64,000 nucleotides of DNA from Cryphonectria parasitica EP155 (lineage: Eukaryota; Ascomycota; Sordariomycetes; Diaporthales; Cryphonectriaceae), in the NCBI RefSeq assembly GCF_011745365.1, contig NW_024468912.1:1488001-1552000 (forward strand), in the 5' to 3' direction. The notes beneath the pieces were generated by a model. That model was not told where the DNA came from and did not search any database. It saw only the letters and a program-made list of their open reading frames with translations. A program made the position numbers and the translations under genes. Shown here one piece after another: positions 35,382 to 46,514 of this stretch (the stretch's first letter is position 1; each line of letters opens with the position of its first letter).

Positions 35382-36678
35382 TTTTCAAGGATGATTTCGC
35401 TCATCCATTGGTTAACTATATTCCTATTTTATTGGTAGCCCTCGCGCCCCGGAAGGACGAGCAACTAAAGGACGACGAGAATGAAGCAAAGTCCTAAGAG
35501 CACATGTCTATATATTCTTGCCCTCAATCCTCTAGAACGCAGTATGTAATCCAACAAGATTTCATCGCTCACTGTTCCTTGTTGATGGCACTCAGAAGAC
35601 TCGGCTTGAACCTTTACTGCCCCAGTGGGTGTGTGGGTGAGCCAGAGTGTTTGCGACTTTTGATTACTTCTGAAACTGTTAGCCAATTTCTGAATTAACA
35701 CCGCATCATCAGAGAGAACAGTATGTGGCGTGCAGGTACCCAAGTGAACTCGGAGTGCAAAATGGTTTTTCCCTTGGACTCAGAGACGAGGGGACTCTGA
35801 CAAATGATACACGTGTTGCTTCCTGAACCTTGATTAATGTGCATGATTTATGCGGTATTTCTGATAACGGTGCTAATGTTTCGACCCAAACTGCATTAAC
35901 TAGAATGAGTGGTCGAAGAAAGACCGTCGGAAACTTTAATGTTTTGAGTTACAAGGGTTGACATGGTCAATTGCTGTGGTGACAGTTGCACGAACAGGAA
36001 ACGAAAATTACCATTTGGATGTGATGCCACCGGTACTGCCATTTATATTCTGCAATCAGCAAAAAGAAAAGAAAAAAAAAATTTAGTATATATTTTATAT
36101 AAAGCCGCAGCGGCATAAACACATATTTACAGCCTCTGGGATTCATGCAGTTATCCCGGTTCTTTTACTGCGAGGCGTCCCCGTCGAATAACGGTTGTTT
36201 CTTTCTTCATTCATTCATTTATGAGCATTCTTGTCATTTGAAAATGCGAATAAAAAGAGAAGGGAGAGAAGACCGTAGAGCGAGGGGCGGGAGAGGGGGA
36301 TGGGGGATGGTATGAGATTTTGATTGTCCTTGTGAAGCTCAACGGATTATGGCTCAAAACCGTTTCAAACATCAGTCCATCCCATCTCTACAGCCAATAC
36401 AAGCCGAGCATTCAGCATTGTAGACACAACATAAGGAGTCCAAGACAAGAGAGTAGGTTTCGGTTTCATCAATTTTCTTAGCCCTGAATTAGGAGCTATG
36501 TTTCATCAGCTCAACAAGCGAGAGATCGTGATGTCCCCCTCGGATCTGTGATATTGCTATCTCAACCTGTACCGCAATTGATTCTCTGAACAACACGTTA
36601 ATTTGATGCCGAAAAGCCTTCACCTAGCATACCTCCGTTTCTTCGACAACCCCCATCACCACATCCTTTCCAAACACA
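35382..36678. other. Intergenic region, no gene recognised
   Basis: About 1.3 kb between the tRNA and the Zn2Cys6 regulator. An A-rich run lies near 36062-36080. No gene supported. Confidence 0.45.
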
Positions 36679-38854
36679 ATGGTGAACACAGGTCATCCAA
36701 GCCGAGCTTGCAAGCTTTGTCGGGTGAGAAGAGTGAAGTGCGACGAAACCAGACCGCATTGTCTGAAGTGCAAAAAGGCGAAGAGAGAATGCCCGGGCTA
36801 TAGAGATCCATTCGAGATCAATCTTCGTGATGAGACGCAAAGCACCATTCGAAGGGCTAAAGCAGCAGCGGAGGCACAGAGCGGGACTCGAGGGGCTCGC
36901 ACCAGACGGAAGGGAACAGCTGCGAGACAGTCACCGAGTCAACCCAGGCTCTCGTTGAACACAGGACGTCCAGAGAGTCGAGACTCAACACTATCATTCG
37001 ATAGCTCGTCAAGTTCTCAGTCATCATGGCAACCTTCGCCGTCAGACTGCACCGTATTGACCACCAGCCGCTCTACAGTTCATAATACTTGGACCACAAC
37101 AGTGCTAGACTTCGACCCAGCTAAGAATACGCAGGCGTCCGCTTTCGACTTCACCGCAGTATGGTCCCTACCGGAACAAAATCTGTCCTCGCCAATCAGC
37201 GGCTTCGCAAAGGCAATGAGCTCGTCGTTTGACGGGACGAGGTTGAGTCTCGGTACTGGATCGCCACAGTTGGAAAACAGCCCGAGCTCGCCTCCAGTGC
37301 TACCGGGCTTACAGACACCACTTGATGAACAGGCAACATGCTTTTTTCTTTCCAACTTCGTTCTATGTCCCTCATCCGTTCAAGATTCCTGTCTATTTAA
37401 CTTCGTTTTGAAGATTCTTGAATGGGATAACCTCAAAGACACACCGTTTCCCATGGCCTTCACCGCCGTCTCGATAGCATCTTTGGCAGGGCGACCAAAT
37501 TCCAGGCATTTGTTTCCGAGATCCCGCATATACTATAGCACCGCCTTGGTGCAGCTCCAGGAGGCCATCAAAGACAAGGACAGAGCTAAGAAGGATACTT
37601 CCCTTGCAGCAGCGATCCTGCTGTCCTTTTATGAGGTGAGAACCTACCAATAATCACCTCAAGGCCCATCTCTTTTACTAATGCTTCAATTTTCAGGGCC
37701 TTACATGTGATGACGGTGATATGAAGGGTTGGTCGAATCACCTGGATGGAGCCAAGGCTCTCCTTCGCATCCGAGGCAAGGATGTGGTACAAAACAGTTC
37801 ACCCGAAGGTCTTGAGATGTTCCAGCTAGTACGATCAATGACGGTACGTGGCATCCCAAGGCCGACCGATCTTGCACAAGAGCAATTATTTGCGAGGGTA
37901 AGTAGAGGATGACTGACAAAAGCTTCTAGATACGCCAGTACATGTTCGGATTTGTGGCGAACCCAGCACCAGGCGAGGTAGAGTGGTGGGGCCAACATTT
38001 GATCAGAAACAAATCAGGCCACATCGCTCTCATGCTAAACATGAAAGCCACACTGATCCGCGCCGAGGCTGATGCACTTCTGACTACGTCGGGGCCCAAG
38101 ACTGCCGAAAAGATCAACAAGGCCGTGGATCTCCTCGGTCGTGCGCGCGAGATCGTCGTCGAGCTTGGTCGCTGGCTTGCAGACTGTCACGAGACCTGGC
38201 CCAAGTCTGTCTCTGGCTGGGCCGCCGACGTGGACGACGACGAGCTTGAGAAAGCAGCCACGTTTCCCGGCCCGGTCTGCACATTCCCAGACGTCTGGGT
38301 CGCCGGCAAGCATCTCAATATCAACGCCTCTAGGATCATGCTGTCTGGCATCATGGTTCGATGTATGCAGTGGATTCACGCGCCAGCCGACCATACGCAG
38401 ACCGCTGACTACGTGGAGACGATGCGTGTTGGCTGCGAAGAGGTTTCAAATGTGATTTCGAGCGTGCCGTATTTCGTCAACTGGACGGGGGACAAGGCCA
38501 CAATTGCCAATTTCCCCTGTGGCGCGCCGACAACTCCCAAAGCCTACAGTGCAGTCACCGCATTGTACCCTCTTCTCTGTACCGGCCTCAGCATGTTTGC
38601 GACGGCAAGACAGAAGAGGTGGCTTTGCAGCCGGCTCATGTTCATGTCAGAGACGATGGGGATCAAACAGGCAGACTTGTTCGCCAAGGTAGGTCATGTT
38701 GTGGCGCATCAAATCTCTGATTCTACGACGACGTATGCTAATCGAATCTATAATGATTAGTTGATCTCTAATCAATCCTCCAAAGGAATTCGCTGGTAGG
38801 ATTCAGAGGTATTGTATATTTCACAGCACTGGGGAGGGCAACGGCCCTAGTTGA
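36679..38854 (+). CDS. Zn2Cys6 transcription factor
   Basis: Four exons: 36679-37635, 37697-37897, 37930-38688 and 38786-38854, 661 codons. The binuclear zinc cluster is complete near residues 11-40: CKLCRVRRVKCDETRPHC then CKKAKREC, spacing C-x2-C-x6-C-x6-C-x2-C-x6-C. A Ser-rich linker follows. From about residue 220 the protein fits the fungal-specific regulatory domain (DUF3468-like), with blocks such as CFFLSNFVLCPSS and GWSNHLDGAKALLRIRG. The second intron is only 32 nt (GTAAGT to TCTAG with CTGAC), so the exon 2-3 boundary is less certain. It lies next to an OPT transporter in the same direction, so local co-regulation is possible but unproven. Confidence 0.85.
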
Positions 38855-39818
38855 CCATTAACAATGTTGTAACGACATTTTGGCCAGCTTATATATGTTG
38901 CAACACTTTCCCATTCTTTGACAGGCTTATAGTTTGAAGCACCCGTTATTATCAAGTGGTATGCAAATCAACAAATGTGACAGTCTGTGGCGTAAAACGT
39001 TTCTCCGTCTGTCTTTGCTTTTGACCCACTTATGATTTTTATGTTTTTTGTAGTTAGTAATGTTATGTAGAGGATGGATGTCGATTTGGATCATCCTCGT
39101 AGACTCATAGTCACGATCTTCCTACCCCAGCATTGATAATTAAACCTTAATCTGGACAGATCCTGCTTCAAGTCACGTCACCCAGTCCTTCAGCATCCAC
39201 TAGATCCAAACACAGCCGGAGATCAGTGGCTCTGTAGGCACTTCATAGCGACTCATAACAAACTTTAACACCAAGACTTATGATAGAGAAATGCACTGGA
39301 ACAATTTTTCCGGCCGGATCACACAGCGAGTAGGTAAGAATCACCAGCAGCCCTTTCCCCCCTTCCCTACCCCCCCCTTTTCCCACCCAACTCCTTTTAC
39401 GGCTAATCGCTTCGCAGAGATTCCCGGCGCCGGCAGTGCATGGTTACAGATCACTCGGGGATCTCAAAAACATCGCCGCCTTCCCAGCGACGGCGATACA
39501 AATGTGGAGTCTCCATGTGGCTAATCACACCTTGTGTAGCAATGACCTGACAATCGTTCCTGATAAGACGCCGAACGACCCCTCAAGTCCGGACTGAAGG
39601 TTGGGGAATGATACCCTCTAGCTTATCTTTGTCATGTTACGTCGCATTACTCAAAAGCGGAGTTGGAGTTCGAAGGAGTATTATTGCTTTCTACTATAAT
39701 GCAGCAGACGCAACAATGAAATATGCAGAGTGTCCTCAGACGTGGTCACTTCAGCAAAACGATTTCCCAAAGCTTCCTCAAAATTTGACAGAACCCTCTC
39801 TGGGTTTCTGCGTCCCGG
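38855..39818. other. Intergenic region upstream of OPT transporter
   Basis: About 0.96 kb. No gene seen; a C/T run lies near 39355-39385. Confidence 0.45.
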
Positions 39819-42627
39819 ATGATGAAGTCGCCCGAGCCTTCTGATATTGGTTCTCCGGTTGTTGAAAAGGGGACGGACACCTCGGTGAATGTGGAGCAGG
39901 CGACAAAGGATCTCGTGAACATCACACACGCCCACGCGTTCGACCCAAACCTGCCACAGGAGAAGATCGACCTCGTGAAACGGGCGATACAAGATGGCGA
40001 TGCAGACGAGATTCTGGAGGCTGATGCACTGTTCAGCGAAGACTCGCCGTATGACCAGGTCCGCGCCGCTGTCCGCAACACGGACGGCGAAGAAGTGGCC
40101 AACACCGTCCGCGCCTGGATCCTGGGCATGATCTTTGTGACCATTGGCAGCGGTCTCAATATGTTCCTGTCCATGAGGAGCCCTGCAATCAATTTCCCTG
40201 CCATTGTTGTGCAGCTGCTTGTCTACCCCATCGGTTGCCTGTGGGCCAGGACTATGCCGACCAGAGTATTCAATTGGTTTGGGTTGAAATGGACCTTCAA
40301 CACCGGGCCATTCACCATCAAGGAGCACGTTGTCGTTGTGTTGATGGCTAACGTGAGCATCGGATACGCCTGCAAGTGATCCTTTTCCTCTCTCAGCAGT
40401 GCTAAATTCTTTAAGAGCAAGTCGAGCTGTGCGACGTGATTTTCGTTTCTGTTAACAGTCAGCAGACAGCACGGATGCTTTATTGGCGCTCCAGGGAGCA
40501 CCATTCTATAACATCAATCTTGGATGGGGCTTTCAGCTCTTGTTCACACTGAGCTCGCAGATCATCGGAATTGGGTTGGCAGGACTGGCACGGCGATTCC
40601 TCGTCTGGCCAGCGGCAATGATTTGTATGCAACTCCCAAATCACCATAACATGTACAAACTAGTCGACATCTAACCATTCTTTAGGGCCTAGTGTGTTCA
40701 GCAGTACCACGCTTTTTTACGCGCTTCATGACAAGTCGAAGAGCGATGGGAGTAATAGCAATGGCTGGACCATCAGCCGCTACCGATATTTCTTCTACGT
40801 CCTCCTCGGAATGTTCTGCTACTACTGGATTCCTGGGGTTCTCTGGCAAGGTCTTTCGGTCTTTGCCTTCATTACGTGGATACGGCCGAACAATGTTGTC
40901 CTCAACCAGCTGTTCGGAGGATGGACTGGCCTCTCTCTCATACCAATCACGTTTGATTGGACATATGTGACGGCCTACCTCGGCGACCCTCTCCTGGCAC
41001 CAGTTCACACCGCCATATCAGAGCTGGCCGGCCTGTTTCTATTCGTCATGATCGTGACCATCGGCATCACCTACTCCGGCGCCATTTACAGCCAGTATTT
41101 GCCCATCAACACGAGCCAGACGTACGACAACACCCAGAGCGAATACAACGTCACCCGCATCCTCGGCGACGGCTTCACGTTCGACCTGCAGAAGTATAAA
41201 GAGTACTCACCTCTTTTTCTAGCACCGACCTTTGCCCTCAACTACGGCATGTCGTTCGCCGCCCTGACAGCCGCCCTGGTGCACTGCGGCCTTTTCCACG
41301 GCAAGGAGATCTACTACCGTCTCAAGATCGCAAGAAGTCAGGAGCCAGATATCCATATGAAGCTCATGTCAAATTATCGAGAGGCCCCTGAGTGGTGGTA
41401 TGCAGTTTTGTTCGTGCTATCCACTGCGCTGGGCCTCGCCACGGCACTAGGCTATGATTCACAGTTGCCATGGTGGGCTTATTTCGTGGCTGTCATTCTC
41501 GCCATTGTCTTCATGTTGCCCACCTGCATCATCTTGGCCATTTCCAATCTGGGTCTTGCTCTGAATGTTTTGTCGCCTTTCCTGGCTGGCTTCATGATAC
41601 CTGGAAGACCCATCGGCGTCATGATCTTCAAAGTCTATAGCACTATTGTTCTCGGTCAGGCGCAGACTTATGCTGGGGATATGAAGATGGCTCACTATAT
41701 GGTCAGTCGCCGTGCAGAGCAGCACACAAAAGTCATCCTCTCCAAAAAATACATCGTTATATGATTGCTGACAACCAGAGCAGAAAGTTCCACCACGAAT
41801 TACGTTCTGGTGTCAGGTGGTGGCAACTATATGGGCCACCTTTGTCCAGATTGCGGTGATGAACTGGACCCTTGGGAACATTGACGGTGTCTGTGATCTG
41901 TATGTTGGCTCCCTTCTCTCACTCATCAAGGCCGTCTAGGAAAAAGACTCCATGGGAACTAACCACCTCCACCTTTTGCCTGTAGGGAACAACCCGCCAA
42001 ATTTTCGTGTCCTAACGGGCGTGCTTTCTTCTCGTCGTCCATCGTCTGGGGAGTGATCGGACCGACGCGGATGTTCGGAGCAGGATCCATCTACCAGTAC
42101 TTCAACGTCTTCTGGCTCATCGGCGCGATCCTCCCATGCGTCTTCTATCTCTGCGTCAAGATCGGCGGGCGCCTGTCCTGGGTCGGCCGCAACCTCCACG
42201 CCCCGATCATGCTCGGCGCGATGGGCTGGCTTCCACCAGCGACGCCCCTCTCGTTCTCCACGTGGGGGTTGTTCTCGCTTTTGTTCAACTACTTCATCAG
42301 GAAGCGGTATCATGGATGGTGGAGCACGTACAACTACATCACCGCGGCGGCCTTGGATGCTGGGTTGATCCTGTCTACAATTGTGATTTTCTTCGCCATC
42401 ACGTTCCCAGGGGTGACTATACCGCAGTGGTGGGGCAATGTTGGCGTCTACGACACAATGGTGAGTACTCCTGTACCCTTTTCAAAACTCCTTGGGCCCT
42501 GCTACTTGGATGCAGTGCACACCGATGATTGTCTGCTAATATTCCTTCTCACTAATAGGATGCGGAATATACGGCAATCCTCAAGACTGTAGGCCCAGGG
42601 GAGACTTTTGGTCCGGCTACGTGGTGA
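39819..42627 (+). CDS. Oligopeptide transporter, OPT family (isp4-like)
   Basis: Six exons: 39819-40371, 40466-40624, 40686-41701, 41784-41899, 41986-42460 and 42559-42627, 795 codons, all junctions in frame. The N-terminal 90 residues are cytosolic and acidic (EDSPYDQVRAAV...). More than a dozen hydrophobic helices follow, with typical OPT blocks WTFNTGPFTIKEH, IPGVLWQGLSVFAFITWI, the NLGLALNVLSPFLAGFMIPGR stretch and GWLPPATPLSFSTWGL. Members import small peptides, glutathione or metal chelates with protons at the plasma membrane. The first intron appears to use a GC-AG splice pair (T/GCAAGT...CAG), which restores GYAYSTDALLALQ. It sits beside a Zn2Cys6 regulator. Confidence 0.93.
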
Positions 42628-43505
42628 CACCGATTGGTCTATGCCTCATGGATACATTTTGGTGGATCTCTCGAGTAACGGTCTGGGTAAAGCCAGATTG
42701 TCGTGCCTGTCCTTACAAAGTCAAGAGTCAGGATGATACCAGCCGTCAGCCATATGAAGAGGGCAAGGTCTAATGAATTAGCTGAATTTATACTGATTAG
42801 TTTCGAGGCCTATTAATAAGCGTACATATGGATTTACTATGAAGTGTCTCTTTTAATCTTAGTTGGACGACTTTGTGTTGGCTGAGGAACGTCGAAGCTG
42901 CCAAAGAGATGCGAGTCAACCTGCTGCACGAGCTGCAGTATGCCTGATGATGCTTGGTGAATCGTAGAAAGCTTGCAAAGTGTAATAGTAAAGTCTTGTA
43001 GCGCCTGTAAAACTGACGTTCCAATCAATTCTCTTAATATACCTACCAAGTAGAGTGGTATTCTTGCTTCATCAAGTGGTGGAGGTAAATTCGACACAAA
43101 ATGGTAGAAGATTGCGATGTGAACCGTGAGAGACGTCTGGATGGCCTGGGGATTGTAAGGAGGGATAGTGTTGGAACTCTCGAGCTCTGGAAGGCAATTC
43201 CGAGTTCGATCATCTCAAGATAGAATGCATGCTCACAATACCTTTCCGGTACCACTCGTCCTGAAGCAGTCTAGCCTCGTGTGGCGTATTGTGTTCGCTC
43301 CTGAGCGTGTGCCTTTATGCCTCACTGATTCCCAGTGATTGGACAACCTGAGAAAAATGTCGTGTTGTATACTATATTGCTAAATTTGCATACAAGCCTT
43401 CTTCAGAAGAACTGTGAAAAAGGTTGAGCAAAAAGTAATTAGCATATTGTCGGCAAGTTCAACTCCTTCATAGTACTGCAAGTGAAGGATCTGTATCACT
43501 CAATA
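42628..43505. other. Intergenic region with an open minus-strand frame
   Basis: About 0.88 kb between the OPT gene and tRNA-Ser. The minus strand from about 43214 to 42837 is open for about 125 codons (see separate entry). Nothing else is seen. Confidence 0.4.
42837..43214 (-). other. Possible coding remnant or terminal exon, unknown
   Basis: A frame of about 125 codons is open from a stop near 43217 to a stop at 42837-42839. It reads like folded protein (ARIPLYLVGILRELIG, then LQALQDFTITLCKL and ILQLVQQVDSHLFGSF) but has no ATG before 43097 and no clear partner exon. It may be the last exon of a gene whose 5' part is lost, or chance. I do not recognise it. Confidence 0.25.
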
Positions 43506-43608
43506 GGCGCCGTGGCAGAGCGGTCTAATGCGATAGACTAGAAATTCCACTGGGATTCTACGGTATCTATTCTCTTCGGAGGCCCATGTTCGAATCATGG
43601 CGGCGTCG
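43506..43608 (+). tRNA. tRNA-Ser(AGA) with 21-nt intron
   Basis: The cloverleaf is complete: acceptor GGCGCCG with CGGCGTC, D stem GCA...TGC, anticodon stem ATAGA with TCTAT, loop CTAGAAA (anticodon AGA), long variable arm CTC-TTCG-GAG typical of class II tRNAs, T arm CCATG-TTCGAAT-CATGG, followed by a T run as Pol III terminator. The intron is about 43544-43564. The D stem differs from the usual GCC...GGC by paired changes, so structure is kept. Its last 36 bases are repeated at 53986-54021 and its last 27 at 56445-56471. Confidence 0.88.
43573..43608 (+). repeat. Direct repeat A: 3' end of tRNA-Ser (att-like site)
   Basis: 36 bp from TCTTCGGAGG to GGCGGCGTCG, identical to repeat B. This is the copy that lies within an intact tRNA gene, as expected for the attachment site at the end of an element that integrates into a tRNA 3' end. 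Confidence 0.8.
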
Positions 43609-44789
43609 GCTTTTTTCCGTTTCCGTTTTGCCGTTTCCCTGCCTCCGTTTCCTGTTCTCCGTCTGTGCACTAACAAGCTGCTGGTATTCTCCATCTCGAT
43701 CATCTCGATCTATATTAACTACTAAACTGAAAAAGGAAGGTAGTATTAATACTTGCTGCTGAAGTTCGTATTTATGCTAATCAAGTGAGTAGAGTTTGGC
43801 ACTATGTGGGTATTCTGGAACTGTTAGAGCTAGCTTCAAACTCATTCTGCATCATAAATGCAGTAGTAATCTTATCTTGCTGACAATGCTTGTTCCTGAC
43901 AAGTTCTGTGATCAAATTCCCCGCTGCTTACTGTTGAAAAAGATATCTCAAAGAGCTCATCGATATATGTAAAACCAGCGGATGCAGAAACAGCAATATG
44001 AATAGTTTCAAATTTCGGATGTCTGCTGGATATCACATACTATACACATTCCTTGACATGTGTTGGATTTCAGTGCTATCTTCAGAACTGAGTACATTAA
44101 GGTGCTTCTAACAGATGCCTTAACCCCCTGTGGGCAAGCTCCTCTGTTCACTAGTTGAAAGGCGCTAAGTAGCCTGTTCATTCTAAGTCACAGTCTATCA
44201 TATCTGTTCGCTAGGAACGGCTGTTTCGTTCCAGCATATACTATGTATAGCCTCTCAGCCACCCTGCCACCCGCTCCAGAGCGGGGCTGATTGCAAGGGG
44301 TATTATGGAGAAAGACTGAAACCTGCTGCCTAACCAAGTTGCTACATATATGAATGCATCTAATCCGATTATCGAATACAAATCCATAGCTTATTAGATT
44401 AAACACGACCGCTACCACAACAAAACAAGTATCCTTACTGCGTTCCTCTCATTGTCCACGATTACTCCCCGAACAGTTAAGCGCAACAGCACCATCTCCT
44501 ACAGGCTTCCACTCGTCGCCTACAGCCAGCGAAAGACTCTGAGTGTTGGCTTCAGCGCAGACTAATCCGGGGTAGCAGGCGTGGCTGAGCTGGCCAGTCA
44601 GAATCTTGTTCCCGTTTGCTATCTTTTCTCTGTTTTTCATTTTCGAGTCAAGGCTACTCTTCAGACGAAAAGCCTGGGTGGGCAGGATCCTGTATTCTCA
44701 GGGGTTTTTTTTTCCTCCCCCCCCTTTTGTTTTGTAGTTTTTTGGGGTATTTTTTCTCTTTCGCGCAACATCGTATACATAAATTTGAA
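43609..44789. other. Accessory DNA between tRNA-Ser and first pseudogene
   Basis: Begins with a run of CCGTTTCC-type motifs (43613-43665), similar to sequence next to repeats B and C. The rest is moderately AT-rich with no recognisable gene. Confidence 0.5.
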
Positions 44790-45982
44790 ATGGCTGATCG
44801 CTCTGGTATATCTCCGACATACTCAACCCACTCAGATACTACAACGAACCCAAATATGCTGCGCAGCTCATCATTCGATTCCTCCCACAGCATTCAATCA
44901 ACATAGCTTCCTAATAATATCGATTTTCATATGCCAGCTTTGGCATCCTGGCAGCTCAGCAATCGCTTGGGAAAGATATTCCTCGATATCAACTGGATCT
45001 CGCAGCATGATAAGAGCGCATTCTTCAAAATTCATATACGTCTTTTGATGGAAGGAGCACAGGCGCGCTATCACCGCAGCTCTTGCAGTGTCCGTGTTTA
45101 TATCTTCATCCCCTCTGAGCGCATTCGCTAACTTCGGTTCGATCCTAATCCTAATACGAAATAGCTGGGTCCGAATACAGTCACTTTGACTTTCGATATA
45201 ATTAGGCCACCAGCTCTACTACTCCCTAAAACATTCGCAACATTAAATCAGGTAGCAGGTAACAGACTCAGATCTCTGCATTTATTAACTGCGCAATCGT
45301 CTTTTACTATCCATGCAATCATTTCAGGCTGAAGATTCCCAGCTGCATAAATGCGCCAGCTTTGCATTGCAATCTCAGCACAAGCCTTGCCAAGTATCGA
45401 ACGCTTCGGATTTGCGATTATCCCATCACTATATGAGGGTTATGGCGCGCAGATAGTAGAAGGAGACTTGCTTTCTGAAACAAATGCTAGTACTGCTAAT
45501 ACTTCTATCCCCCCCCCTTATAATAACACAGTTACAAATACTACTTGTAAGTATTTCTTATTATAAATATATAACTAGTCTAATTTGTATTAGCTTGTAG
45601 CTAAAAAAGAAGCAGCTCTGTATCCGAAATCTCCAAGCTCTTGGATTATGCAGCTATAGAAGCACTTCTGAATGCTTAACTTCAGATCCACAAGCAGGAG
45701 ATCGCCGGACTTCATAATACTCTCAAGTCTGAAATCATAGAGCTGCTTGCTGAGCATAAGAAGGACGTAAGGCAAATGCTAAGTGCTTGCAAGACCGAGT
45801 TTGCTAGGAAATTGGCTTCATCGGAGGAACGGATTAGAGATGATGTTATAGGAGGATTGACAGACTTGATTGAGGAGAAAGTTGTAGATGAGATGGAAGG
45901 GATTCAAGACTATGTAATAGATAGCATCACATCGATGTTCTTGACAGCTGAGTTGACATTCCCTCAACACTCTAGATATTAG
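44790..45982 (+). pseudogene. Coiled-coil fungal protein of unknown function, inactivated by in-frame stops
   Basis: One frame can be followed from MADRSGISPTYSTHS at 44790 to a 47-nt intron (45547-45593, GTAAGT...TTAG) and on to the stop at 45980-45982, about 382 codons. Along it lie about seven stop codons (first at 44904-44906, then 45129-45131, near 45162, 45330, 45348, 45602 and 45675) but no frameshift. Most could come from CAA, CAG, CGA or TGG by C-to-T or G-to-A change. The middle is globular (RLGKIFLDINWISQHDKS; SIERFGFAIIPSLYEGYG). The C-terminus is a coiled coil (SEIIELLAEHKKDVRQML, then LTDLIEEKVVDEMEG). The decay pattern is that of RIP. Intact homologues should exist in other fungi, but I cannot name the family. 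Confidence 0.7.
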
Positions 45983-46512
45983 GTTGAGATTTAATAGAGT
46001 TGAGAGAACTCATGACTTCGATCGTCGTATTATAGTGACTAGCGTGTTCAGCACTGGAACTAGGAATGCACGTGGGTTCTGGTAGTGCTTGTATTCGGTT
46101 TGAGTCACCTGAGCAGGTGTAAGGTAAGTTCTTTACCCTGACTTGATGCTGTATTGGCTTTTATTTGCTGTCAGTCTGACAACGCTTGGGTCGTTGGGGC
46201 CTTTGCCTATTGCTTCGGCATTCGTTCTTGTGCAACAGCGCCCCAGCCCTGGTTCGCAGATCAGGTTCAGTTGCTATCATTTATCGATATATCGCCGGAT
46301 GTGGTAAACTGATTTGATTAGAACATATCAAGCATTTACACCGATACAAGCTAGAGCTGGCAGAAATACCGAATACAGTAGTCTGTAGTGATGTGGAATA
46401 GGCTCATATCTATGCTGAGCTTCAAATCTGGTTTCTGGAAATCGGAAAATCTCGCCCAACAAACTTTTCTCAGATCTCCAGATCTTGGAAACCTGACTTG
46501 ATAGAAAGTATA
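45983..46512. other. Accessory DNA left of Fot1-like copy 2
   Basis: About 0.5 kb with no recognisable gene. It ends at the TA target where the transposon inserted. Confidence 0.5.
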
Positions 46513-46514
46513 TA

